This document shows positions 54,781 through 64,000 of a DNA stretch of 64,000 nt, one piece after another (position 1 is the stretch's first letter; the number at the start of each line of letters is the position of its first letter). A program made the translations under genes and the position numbers. Under the pieces are notes generated by a model. That model was given only the letters and a program-made list of their open reading frames with translations. It did no database searches and was not told where the DNA came from. The stretch is from Yponomeuta sedellus (Eukaryota > Arthropoda > Insecta > Lepidoptera > Yponomeutidae): the NCBI GenBank assembly GCA_934045075.1, contig OW203736.1, forward strand, positions 3,392,591 through 3,456,590, written 5' to 3'.

Positions 54781-55165
54781 AATCCTGCAAAACAGCCTTT
54801 AAACAAAAATGCATTGTTGTCATCACACCAAAAATATTTAACAAGTTGTAAAATAATTTAAAAATACAATTCAAATTGAAATTAAATTTTATGATTTGTT
54901 CATTAATAAATTCTATTATAACATAAAAGATTTGTTTGAAGATTTATTGTAATATATGCCTTCAAACAACTTTATTTTGTATCTAATTATTGACATACAT
55001 ATTTTTATCATTGACATTTTGTATTTTCTGAATTGATTTCTTACTATTAAGTTTTTTATTTTGTTACATTTTTTTCAAATGTTTGACATTCTGCATTGAA
55101 TTGCTATTGAATAAGATAATTTAAATGTTTTAATGCTTCTGACACAAGATTTGTATGCCTTTTTA

Positions 55166-56449
55166 GGTCGAGCAAAAAATATAAATTATTCCCCTATCAA
55201 TGCCCTCCTGAACCCCGTCTTCACCTTCGCCGACAATACTTAGCGGATCGCTTCATTTTCAAGGTTATTCAGTACTCTCAACATCCTCTTCTTCCAAAGC
55301 TTGAGTTGCTCTCTAGGGCGTCTTCTGGTAAATATTGGACGCATAAAGAACTCCCTTGTATTGTAAAGAGCTTTAACTATTTGTCGGATATTCCTTCTCA
55401 TATTTCCCAATCTTCTAAAAGCCCTATTTTTGAGACGAGCTTCGATGCATTAGTATTTGAACCCAACGTTATTTTAAATTTCGGGATTAAGAAAGACTCC
55501 CCATCGGCAGATGCTATGTTCAACAGTATTGTTGGTAAGGACTGAAGTGAATGGGTGCTTGTATTCACTGACGCCTCAAAACTCTCAGATCAGGGTTTTG
55601 TTGGCACAGCCGTGTGGATTCCTGTTTATAAAATAATTCTCAATTCAAAGTGCCCACCCTTATCTTCTGTCTTCACAGGCGAATCCCTTGCTATGTTGGA
55701 GGCAATAGAATTCATAGAATCCCATAAAATTCCCCAATCAATTATATTTACAGATTGCCTCAGCTGTTTACAGGCCATTTCCTCCAGCCAATTTCGGGCC
55801 AAGATCAAGTTCCAAATTATTTTAAAAATTAGAGAGGCTCTATTCAGATGTCACTCTCAGAATTTCAAAGTTGTTATAGCTTTGATCCCCAGTCATTGTG
55901 GTATTAAAGGAAATGAAGCAGCAGACTCTTTTGCTAAGGATGCCATTGAGATTGGGTCAGATTCTCAATTTATTTTTTCCCATGATCTTTGTTCCACTGC
56001 TAAACCCAGACTGCGGAGTAGTTGGGATGAGCTGTGGAGCATTTCGAAGAATATTAAGGGTAAAGATTATGGTGACATCCAACCTATGATTCCGGTTAGA
56101 TCTTGTATACAATAAAGAATATTCTTATCTTATCTTGGTTCTTCAAATTCCGTCTGGCTAATAAAAGAACCACTTCAACTATTTGTCGCCTTCGCCTTAA
56201 TCACATTTGCTCCCCGGTTTTCTTAGCTAAAATTCGTGTCAGAGACAGTTCTCTCTGCGAGTGTGGTCTTGAGGATGGTACCCCGGATCATATTTTCTTC
56301 AACTGCCCAAATATGTCCTGTTCTCTTTATAATCTTCTGCCTCCTTATGTCCAAAGACCGGCTACATTTAAATCTGTCCTGAAATATGTTAATACCCCCT
56401 TTGTCAAAACCCTAGCTTCATTTATTTGTTGTAACAATATTAAACTGTA
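55166..56449 (+). pseudogene. LINE ORF2 C-terminus: RNase H and zinc knuckle
   Basis: A stop at about 55543 separates the connector region from RNase H: 'VLVFTDASKLSDQG' (Asp), 'FTGESLAMLEAIEF' (Glu), 'IIFTDCLSCLQAI' (Asp) and 'GIKGNEAADSFAKDA' (Asp). All four acids are present. The frame changes near 56100; the tail 'LCECGLEDGTPDHIFFNCPN' is a CCHC-type motif. Reverse transcriptase is missing. RNase H in ORF2 is found in the Jockey/I/R1-related clades. Confidence 0.85.
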
Positions 56450-56680
56450 AAGCGTCTGCTATATTTTACTAATATTCTAACCCTGGTGAAAGTAGAATGT
56501 GTGACGTCCTTTGGGTTTTAGGTTCCTCATTGGACACGCGATGGAATCCAATTTAAGAAAGGATTGTCTAAACCGACCAAAGTCGAGGTGTCACTCCCAT
56601 GACTGACTCTTCATTGGCAGAAATAGTCGTCCAAATTAGGACCGATTTGAGTTGCCATTAACTAAAACAAAAAAAAAACA
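55166..56680 (+). mobile_element. 5'-truncated non-LTR retrotransposon, 3' end with poly(A)
   Basis: It begins within coding sequence ('CPPEPRLHLRRQYLADRFIF' in one frame), continues through RNase H and a Cys-rich tail, and ends in AAAACAAAAAAAAAAC at about 56664-56680. ATATAAATTATT (about 55174) and ATATAAATAATT (about 56680) could be the target duplication, with one mismatch. The 5' truncation is typical of LINE integration. Confidence 0.75.
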
Positions 56681-57052
56681 TATAAATAATTTTTAACTAT
56701 ATCACCTGATGTACTTGTGTCTTACAAATCAATATATGAATTATGACTGCACAATGTACAAAGAATGTTCGTGGTAGGCTACGAAACGTAGTTCTATGAA
56801 CTGTTTCATTCCCTAGACGCCGATAGCAGTATTTGGTTGCCATTTCAGACAAAATGGCGAGAAATCGCCTCATCGGGCAACACTGGTCCAATATGTTCTG
56901 TGGGTCCAATTTATTTCCTCTTTTGCTACCACAGAACAACTAAACTTCGCTACCCACAGAACAATTAATCGCTACCTCTATACCACAGAGTATACTCTAC
57001 CAAAGTACCAACAGGTACCTACCTAATACTCTCAGAACAATAAAGCTTTATT
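56681..57052. other. Spacer, nothing recognised
   Basis: No gene; CCACAGAACAA and CACAGAGTATACTCT recur around 56930-57000. Confidence 0.4.
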
Positions 57053-57172
57053 GTGCGTTCACATTGACTTGACGCGTGAGAGAATTGGTAGCACTGATTG
57101 CTCAGTCGCCATCTTGCTTTTGGTACGATCGGTTAATAACTATAGGATTATTCGTTTGTGTGGGTTTTAAAG

Positions 57173-57668
57173 ATGCCCAAAGTGGACAAAAATGCAAAAA
57201 GACAAACAATCCTTCAGGTTTATGCATTTTGTGAGAGGGAAAAGGCTGAAAAAAAGCTGATTGTTCCTTTGGAGCAAGTTCGGACTAGATTTCCCGCCAT
57301 GACAGGTACGTTTTTAGGGTGCCCAGTTACATGAAATTACTAAAGCCACGTTTTCACGGTCTTAGTACAATCGGACCGAGCGCAACTTCTTAGTCAACTA
57401 AAAGTGTAAGCCACTCGGATGGTAGTTTACACACATTTTAGTGGATATGGATTTTTATTCATTTTTGAACGCGCTTTGTTGTCTTATCGTCGAGCTGCAA
57501 CAGCAGCAGGATAAAAAAAGAAGAAAAATTTGGACGCGTAAATGGATTTTAAGGCGTGACGAACTAGGTGCTTCGAATAATTTTATTCGGGAAGTAAAAA
57601 TGGAAAATGCAGCCAGTTTTAAAATCCATTTGCGGTTAACAACCGAACATTTTGCCAATAAATACTAA
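57173..57668 (+). pseudogene. PIF/Harbinger-like coding remnants
   Basis: Exon-like frame 57173-57305, 'MPKVDKNAKRQTILQVYAF', ends at 'PAMTG' with a GTACGT donor. A second frame, 57441-57668, reads 'VELQQQQDKKRRK' then 'WTRKWILRRDELGASNNFI' and 'MENAASFKIHLRLTTEHF', which resembles the N-terminus of Harbinger transposases ('W.R.WI.RR.ELGA.N.L..EL...D...F...LRM'). The DDE domain is absent, replaced by noncoding sequence. Confidence 0.6.
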
Positions 57669-57816
57669 TCCGATTCTTTCCTTTTTTTCTTCCCCTTGAT
57701 AGTTTTTTATTGTGATATACTCATAAACATACATAGTATAGACTAAACCATAAGTTTTGCCCCCTTTTTACTTCATGTCAAGTAACAAGGACATTACATG
57801 TGAATTAGCTTTTGGA

Positions 57817-57867
57817 GGCCTATGCCCAGCAGGGGCTTGATGTGGGCTGATTATAGAATATTATAGA
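57817..57867 (+). repeat. 51-bp retroposon tail with 10-bp TSD
   Basis: AGCTTTTGGA at 57807-57816 and 57868-57877 flanks GGCCTATGCCCAGCAGGGGC followed by a GGGCTGATTATAGAAT-type tail, the 3' end of a common lepidopteran non-LTR retroposon, extremely 5'-truncated. Confidence 0.75.
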
Positions 57868-58017
57868 AGCTTTTGGACACTAATCGGAAGATGGTGAAAC
57901 AAGCCCTCAATCCTTTTATTTTCCCCAAGTAATGGGAATGATTTCTTATTTAACATGGTAACACTAAACATATCAGTGCTACCAATCCTCTCACGCGTCA
58001 AGTTAATGTGAACGCAC

Positions 58018-59246
58018 TGTAGTTATAAATCCGGGACTCCGTAAAAAGTCAGTTATGTCTAGTAGCTAGTTGGGAAATTGCGTAGATAGAGTAGAACTAT
58101 AGATCAAGGCACAGTGTAACCGATTTTACGTCGGTGAATATTATTTGTTTGTGTGCGTGAATGTTGCCACAGTAAAAGTGAATTGCCATAATGTGGGGTA
58201 AAATATTTCAGTCGTTCATAGGCCATGAATAAAAATGCAGATTTAGTTTTGAATTTTATTAATCATACAATATGTCTGAGAATTGTTTGTAAAACGTAGC
58301 AACGTTTGTCAATGTTTATCAACGTTTTATAAACAATTGCCATTTTGTATAATTAAAAATACGTTTTATTTTACACGTTTAAATTTTACAAGTTAAGGCG
58401 CTTAGGGACGCTATCTAGGACCACCAATGGAATACAATCATAAACTGTTTTATTAATATGTTTTTTTCATATAAAAATTCACCATATAAAAATCTTTCGA
58501 CGGGTACCTCAGACCACCAAAATGTACATTTTGTCGAAATGTAGAGAGCATATTCGAGCATTTGATGTAGGTGACCAGTTCTCTCTTCTAAATGCTAGCA
58601 CCCATTTTTCCAGAACAGAACTATTTTGAAGAAATCTGGAATAGAAACATTGCTAATATTAATAAATATTGTAATACATTAAAATATAATAAGTAATAAC
58701 TTTCGTATTCCTTATTATTCGCGATACTCATACATAGTTGTATATTGAACGGGTCGATTATTTATTAGGGAAATAAGGTAATTACGTTTTACCTAATAAA
58801 CAATCGCGGCTAGACGGTATTGTACGAGATTCATTGATACAAATTCAAATTTGAATTCTATACTGAATTCAAGGGCACATTGCTTGCGGCAGAATGCAAA
58901 AAAACACCGAAAGGGTTCTTGCTATAAATTCGAGTTGACACATTTTCTGCTGAGTGGAATGAAAGCTGAAAAATTATATGGGCAACAAGTCACATAGGAA
59001 GGCGATGCAGCTATCTAACAAAGCATCAGGATATTATATTTGATAATTCAGTGCTGTAGCCGTAATGTTTCTGTGTCTATTGTTTTGATTATAGATTTCG
59101 ATATCAACCCTTGTATGTCCTTATCCTTTTTTATTAACGATACATTAAGTATTAAAGATTCATAATATATTTTGATTACGTTTGTAACTTAATATCTGTA
59201 CAAGGACAAGCCGTCGAAGTCTGGGACTTCGAGTTAAGTAATGATC
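58018..59246. other. AT-rich spacer, nothing recognised
   Basis: A short frame 'MWGKIFQSFIGHE' at 58191 follows a CAG and ends quickly; not called. No other gene was seen. Confidence 0.4.
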
Positions 59247-59831
59247 AGGCAGCGTTGCCAGATATACGATTTAAATCGTATTCATACGATGTTTTACATT
59301 TATGTTGCATGTACGATCTAGGGGCAGAAATCGTACGTAAACATACGACTTTTTTAGATTTCATTCGACCAAAGTACTAATACCAACATAGCACGTCACT
59401 ATTTATTCTTTTACTTTTACCAACCCTTAAGGTAAATCTAACCAATGTTAGACATTACCGGTTACTCGTTTTTGTGACACAGATTATGAACGCTGCTTCA
59501 GTTCAGTCAATCTTATTAAAACAAAGATCCCAAATAGGCTGAGCAATGAAACTCTTAACGGCACACTTTTGGCAAAACAACATATTAAGCGCTATGGGTG
59601 TTGTGTGGATTTTTCTCAAACAAGAGCAATAATATTAACATTACAGTAAAACCCTTTACGGGGATAAATAAAAACCTAAAAATTGTGTGTTTATGTTTAA
59701 TCGATTGTTTACTTTAAAGTAATAAAACAAAGGTGTTGAAAACGTACTGTTTTTTTAGCAGCCTTCTTAGGGAATACTACTTTTTATTTACCCATCGTAC
59801 GATCGCTTATAACGTCTGCCAACACGGTAAC
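59247..59831 (+). mobile_element. hAT-like remnant
   Basis: A frame at about 59472-59610, 'DYERCFSSVNLIKTKI' then 'NRLSNETLNGTLLAKQHIKR', resembles the C-terminal dimerisation region of hAT-type transposases. GTAATGATC occurs at 59238-59246 and 59832-59840. The ends CAGCGTTGCCAGA and, inverted, CCGTGTTGGCAGA are similar at 10 of 13. hAT duplications are 8 bp, so the border is uncertain by a base or more. Confidence 0.5.
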
Positions 59832-60596
59832 GTAATGATCGGGATTTTCGACATAAACGGATGGCAACATTTTTTTACTCTTCGGTTTTTTAGGTTAGGA
59901 AAGTAAATTCTATTAAATTGCTTTTCTTACAGACTAGTTGCAAAGCTACTAGTTGAAACTTAACTAAAATACTCAACATAAGGCAACTTTGGGCTTAACA
60001 ATAATTGAAACACAATCATTACTTACCTATGAAAGGAAACTTCCCCCAAAGCTCTTTCTTAACGATTTCTGCATTCGAGTACACTACAATTCACCATACT
60101 TTCTCTATTTATGTCACTTTTAATATATCATTTCACAAATACACGGTTGCTCTTCGAAACGGCTAGCGTAGCGTTAAATATGATTACATCTTCAAAATCT
60201 TGTCGTTTGTTTGCCCCCAGAAATGTCAACTTGACACTGGGGGCAAACAAAAAAAGTAGTTACACTTTTGCTGTTTACTCTATCTCTTTCTCACCCATGA
60301 TCGCTACGAAGTTTGTTTCATTTAAAACTTGTATGTGTGCGCTGTGGCTTGCTCTATAGTTTTACTCCCTCTACGGGAAATTGACTGAATATTTTTTGGC
60401 ACCGTTTTCATCACACCGGAAGTGAAACTTTATTATTGATATTAACGAAAATCACGACCATTTCAATACATAATTTTAATGCAATGACTGTAGTTTTTTA
60501 TTTTTATAATGCTCGCAAGTGCAAGAAATTAACAAACACAGACAAAAAGTCTGAGAAAAACTTTACTTTTTGGACAAATTATACCAATGTGTAGTA
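59832..60596. other. Spacer with one strong hairpin
   Basis: At 60207-60220 and 60237-60250 TTTGCCCCCAG pairs with CTGGGGGCAAA; the loop TGTCAACTTGACA is itself palindromic. The open frame across it is incidental. Confidence 0.55.
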
Positions 60597-60860
60597 CAGT
60601 CTATTTATTCTTACTTGTCCAATTTAGTAAACCAGATTGTACCCTGTAACTTTTAAGGCTACGTAAACTGTAACTTTTTAGTCCAAAACTGCCATATTTC
60701 CATAAATGAAGTAACCTGGACCACTCTATTAGATAACACGCTGCCAATTTTATAAACATAGTTCATGAATTTGCGAGAAATTGTCTAGTTTAGGCATCTA
60801 ATCTCAATTTTAAGGTTAGAATCTTGTTTACTAAATTGGACAAGTAAGAATAAAAGACTG
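60597..60860. mobile_element. 264-bp Tc1/mariner-type MITE
   Basis: It starts CAGTCTATTTATTCTTACTT and ends with the inverse (TIR about 35 bp, one to two differences). TA flanks both ends (60595-60596, 60861-60862). No coding capacity. Tc1-like CAGT start and TA target. Confidence 0.85.
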
Positions 60861-61057
60861 TAGACTGCCCGCGAGTGAAAAAGAAGTGTCTGTACACCCT
60901 CTATTCATGTTGCAACGGACAGGGGGGGGGGGAAGCGTGTCTCTAAAATGCATATTTGTTCAATAGAGTCATATTACTCCGGTAATGGTCGTTTCATTCA
61001 CACTATCGGTAGTCTAGTAACCATGCGCGTTGCAATCGTATAACCCGTGCTACTTAA

Positions 61058-61136
61058 CCCTTTCGCGGACGCGCGGATGCTATAGCATACATAACAATTA
61101 AAAGAACAATAGATTTTAAAAACGTCCGCGAAAGTG
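61058..61136. mobile_element. 79-bp piggyBac-type MITE at TTAA
   Basis: TTAA at 61054-61057 and 61137-61140 flanks CCCTTTCGCGGACG and, inverted, CACTTTCGCGGACG. It lies within a wider inverted pair GTATAACCCG (about 61037) and CGGGTTATAC (about 61197). Confidence 0.7.
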
Positions 61137-61367
61137 TTAACTCGGCACCTCGCGCGATTCGATCATCTTCACCAGGGATGCCTATTAAATTTGCGCGGGT
61201 TATACCCTTGGAATGACATTGTACTGCTATTGCTTTGTAGACTATTACATTCAGGCAAATATGTTGCGTTTATATCATTCTATTGAAAAACTATTAAGTA
61301 TTAGCCTCTAGGGCGACGTGAAGTCCACTGTCCACTGATCACAGTTCGTTATCGTTCGTTATCAACC

Positions 61368-61715
61368 CTTTTATGTCCCCACTGTTGGGGCACGGGTCTC
61401 TTCCTGCATCGCAGGAAGGTTAGGCCATACTCCACCACGGGGGCCAAGTCCGGGTTGGTGGAGGATTGTAAGACAGTGGCGGGCCTTACTGTCAGAAGTT
61501 ATCAAGCCGCCCATAAGGCCTCTGACATGGCTTAACGACTGCCATTATATGACAGCCGGCACCAACGGCGAGCACGGAAGCGCTCGGAAAAATGCCACTA
61601 GCGGTAGTCACGGGACGCTCTCCCATCCCGTACCTGACCGCGCCTGTTGTTGTTTAACCAAGTGATTGATTCCAATCACTCTCTTCACCTAGGCCACGAG
61701 CGCTGATCACAGTCC
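61368..61715 (+). repeat. Lepidopteran dispersed repeat, copy 1
   Basis: It shares 'GGGCACGGGTCTCTTC', 'CCACCACGGGGGCCAAG', 'AACGACTGCCATTA' and 'GTGATTGATTCCAATCACTC' with the copy at 63112. The last phrase is a hairpin. No open frame. Probably the 3' part of a non-LTR element or SINE. Confidence 0.75.
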
Positions 61716-62062
61716 ACTGACATGAAATATGCACGAATGCACCAGTGCAGCATCTAACTGAGAGGATTGCAAGACATCGTGAGGCATGCAACGTCACCCT
61801 ACAATAAAGCCCCTTCATGGGGACCACGACCGCTCTGTCAAGAGCGTACCGACCAAGAAGATTTATGTTCTTATGATAGACAATGGTTGTTATTTTAGAG
61901 ACTCACGCTGTGAATTTGTGCCTGGGAAGTGATAGTGAAAAATATAGAGGCTAGTGATAGCTCTAAAAAATGCGAGTTTCCGCTAAACATACATTGAAGT
62001 GGCACTGCCTTTATATCAGAAAGACATCTCTGTGTCAGTCAAAAAAACAGTCTTGATTTTGT

Positions 62063-62236
62063 ACTATTTTTATTTTTAATGCACTAACCCGTGCTATGGA
62101 CAATTTAAAAACCTATTTAGAAGCTAAAAATTCCACCCATGCCGGGATTCGAACCCACGACCTCTGGCACGGATAGCCAGAGGTCGCGGTTCGAATCCCG
62201 GCATGGGTGGAATTTTTAGCCTCTAAATACGTTTTT
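62063..62236. repeat. Foldback SINE closed at the anticodon arm
   Basis: A reversed SINE body (62063-62106) and long inverted arms, about 62107-62168 and 62176-62236, meet at CTCTGGC-ACGGATA-GCCAGAG, the tRNA anticodon stem and loop. Flanking AGTCTTGATTTT and AGTCTAGTTTTT are an imperfect candidate TSD. Confidence 0.8.
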
Positions 62237-62644
62237 TTTAAGTCTAGTTTTTATTATTAAAATAAGACTATATTTTTGTGGGGTTCCAAAAAATACAAAA
62301 ATCGGGTTACTGTTATAATAAAAATATATATTGTATTTCGTTTTTTAATTCATTTCAAAAAAGGATATAAATGCATGTTTACGTTATGGATCGAATATTG
62401 ATCAGCGCTCCAAACATAAGGAGAAATGTCCAAGATGTGACGTCATACTTTGAGTCCGATTTGTATGGCGTGATTTTGTAGATATATAGAGATAGAAATT
62501 CTTTATTTAACACAGAAATTATAACACGTTCATCGTGCCACGTGGTTGGAATGATTTTTCGACAGATCACTTTGTGAGACTTTGTCGCAGAGAAAATAAT
62601 ACCACGTCAATTTATATTTTAACATTACCTCTCTATTATATTAT

Positions 62645-62895
62645 TTTTATTTTTAATGCACTAAATAGGTTTTTAAAATTGTCCTTAGCACGGGTGCTAA
62701 GGACAATTTTAAAAACCTATTTAGGATTTATGTACGTAATACAGGGAATAGTGGAGAGGTTCGAAATTTCACTGATGCCGGTGGGTCGCCCATTAGCTCA
62801 GTTGCAAAGAGCGCTGGCACGGATAGCCAGAGGTCGCGGGTTCGAATCCCGGCATGGGTGGAATTTTTAGCCTCTAAATAGGTTTTTAAAATTAC
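62645..62895 (+). repeat. tRNA-derived SINE with a 31-bp palindrome
   Basis: The forward tRNA-like head (62788-62860) has A-box-like TAGCTCAGTTG and B box GGTTCGAATCC. Upstream, 62661-62691 and 62694-62724 are exact inverted copies around GG. Flanks TCTCTATTATATTA and TCTCTAATTATATTA differ by one base, consistent with a TSD. Confidence 0.8.
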
Positions 62896-63111
62896 GTCTC
62901 TAATTATATTAAAATATTCCTCTTTACAACTTCACCATTGTTCACAGACAAGCTGAATGAAATCAAATATAGCTACTCCTATAGACAATACACAAATCTT
63001 TTTATAGTGTATTTTTGCGTATGTTACTTATAATCTATGTACATCTTATGCGTTAAGCCTAAAATCACAGGATTGTTGTGAAACTCGCCGACGCCATCCC
63101 AGATAGTTTAA

Positions 63112-63485
63112 CTGTGTATGATCCCACTGCTGGCGCACGGGTCTCTTCTTGCATCGCAGGAAGATTAAGTCATACCCCACCACGGGGGCCAAGCCCGGGT
63201 AGGTGGAGGATTGTCAGACAGTAGCGGGCCTTACTAATAGAAGTTTTCAAGCCGCCCATAAAGCCTTTGACATGGTTTAACGACTGCCATTAAATAACAA
63301 GCAACACCAAGCTAAAGAAAGCATAAAGAAAACCAAGCTAAAGAAAACCAAGAAAGCACGGAAGCGCTCGGAAAAAATGGCACTAGCGGTAGTCACGGGA
63401 CGATCACTCATCCAGCACCTGACCGCGCCAGTTGTTGCTTAACTCAAGTGATTGATTCCAATCACTCGGTTCGACTAGGCCTAGC
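63112..63485 (+). repeat. Lepidopteran dispersed repeat, copy 2
   Basis: Same family as 61368-61715, with an extra A-rich stretch in which 'AAGCTAAAGAAA' is repeated (about 63310-63350). Ends at AATCACTCGGTTCGACTAGG. Confidence 0.75.
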
Positions 63486-63569
63486 GCTTTCAGCTAATAT
63501 CATTCTCTTTTTATTAGAATCCCTGGAGTCTTCATTAGGGAGTCTAATATAGAAAGAAATGGTATGAAA

Positions 63570-63900
63570 CAATCAGCCCATACTCATCCACTGCTGGAGA
63601 TAGGCCTCCCCTAAGGCTCGCCACTTCTTTCTGACCTCGTTATTCGTTATCAACCCTTGTTGTCTCCACTGCTGGGGCACGGGTCTCTTCCTGCATCTCG
63701 GCCGTTTCTGACCTAGGCCATCCTCATCCAGTAGCTGCCAGCACCAAGCCTCAGGTCGTCAGTCCAGTGAGCTGGTTGGCATCCTGTCCTGTTTGCCAGT
63801 CGACAATCTTTGCCCACTCCATCGACCACCGATTCTTCGGCAGATTTGACCAGCCCATTGCCACTCCAACTTGCTAATTCATATGAATATCCAAATTTTT
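63570..63900 (-). repeat. Lepidopteran LINE tail and repeat copy 3
   Basis: 'TCATCCACTGCTGGAGATAG' plus GCCTCC at 63584, a fragment 'CCACTGCTGGGGCACGGGTC' at 63668, then 'GATTCTTCGGCAGATTTGAC' and 'CAGCCCATTGCCACTCCAAC' up to about 63870. These phrases are familiar from lepidopteran RTE/CR1-like elements, probably read on the minus strand. No open frame. Confidence 0.55.
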
Positions 63901-64000
63901 GAGGTTCCGTTTTAGTTCGTCGCTGCTATGGCATCTGAAAAGATAGGAAAATCAAATGAGAACGATTTTTTTTCTTTCCAGTGTGTTACAAAATCTCCTC

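Larger units (their letters stand above)
57053..58017 (+). mobile_element. Non-autonomous PIF/Harbinger-like element with 46-bp TIRs
   Basis: 57053-57098 and 57972-58017 are inverted repeats with two mismatches (GTGCGTTCACATT and GACGCGTGAGAG inside). TTA occurs near both outer sides, but a 3-bp duplication cannot be fixed. It contains two coding remnants and a tiny retroposon insertion. Confidence 0.75.

Noticed and set aside
58191..58231. A short 'MWGKIFQSFIGHE' first-exon-like frame
   Set aside because: It ends after 13 codons and no donor or downstream exon was found.
60111..60359. An 82-codon frame across the CCCCCAG hairpin
   Set aside because: It spans a perfect hairpin and has no family resemblance.

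Overview
The window is a transposon-dense, gene-poor stretch of an insect genome, most likely a moth or butterfly. The lepidopteran assignment rests on retroposon tails I know from that order: 'GGCCTATGCCCAGCAG' near 57817, 'ACTCCAACAGTGGACCGCC' with an ATG-rich tail near 23008, and the 'CCACTGYTGGGGCACGGGTC' repeats at 61.4, 63.1 and 63.65 kb. Introns have GT..AG ends, the background is AT-rich, and no host housekeeping gene is recognisable. Nearly every long open frame belongs to a mobile element, and most are broken.

Layout. 0-2.4 kb: end of an unrecognised coding exon and a 107-bp tandem repeat. 2.5-6 kb: a MULE-type transposase interrupted by a second, FLYWCH-type MULE, which is cut off by a 454-bp foldback. 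6.4-6.85 kb: GC-rich island. 7-7.7 kb: tandem tRNA-derived SINE. 8.3-11.7 kb: complete pogo/Tigger-like element. 11.7-13.1 kb: LINE 3'-end-like repeats. 13.1-22.6 kb: two copies (A, B) of a family I know as DUF7869; B is split by a Transib/RAG1-like transposon. 23.4-25.3 kb: mariner fragment and a foldback SINE. 25.6-35.4 kb: gypsy integrase piece plus a 4.7-kb tandem duplication carrying a broken Tigger-like gene with a Harbinger-type insertion. 35.4-41.4 kb: DD82E transposase, piggyBac C-terminus, DUF7869 copies C and D. 41.6-52.4 kb: three-level nest (Tigger-like in MULE in Tigger-like). 54-58 kb: LINE fragments and a PIF/Harbinger derivative. 59-64 kb: hAT, Tc1 and piggyBac-type remnants, SINEs and lepidopteran repeats.

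Three things stand out. The Transib-like element has perfect 5-bp duplications, and one of its ends reads as a CACAGTG heptamer, a 23-bp spacer and an ACAAAA-starting nonamer, like a V(D)J signal. The DUF7869 copies are flanked by clusters of short repeats that differ between copies, and copy B has 34-bp inverted ends; this behaves like a poorly described DNA-transposon lineage. Insertion borders can be proven inside the window, because empty-site paralogues exist for the outer and inner members of the nest. A recurring theme is inverted 'snap-back' duplication with tiny loops, including SINEs folded exactly at the tRNA anticodon arm.
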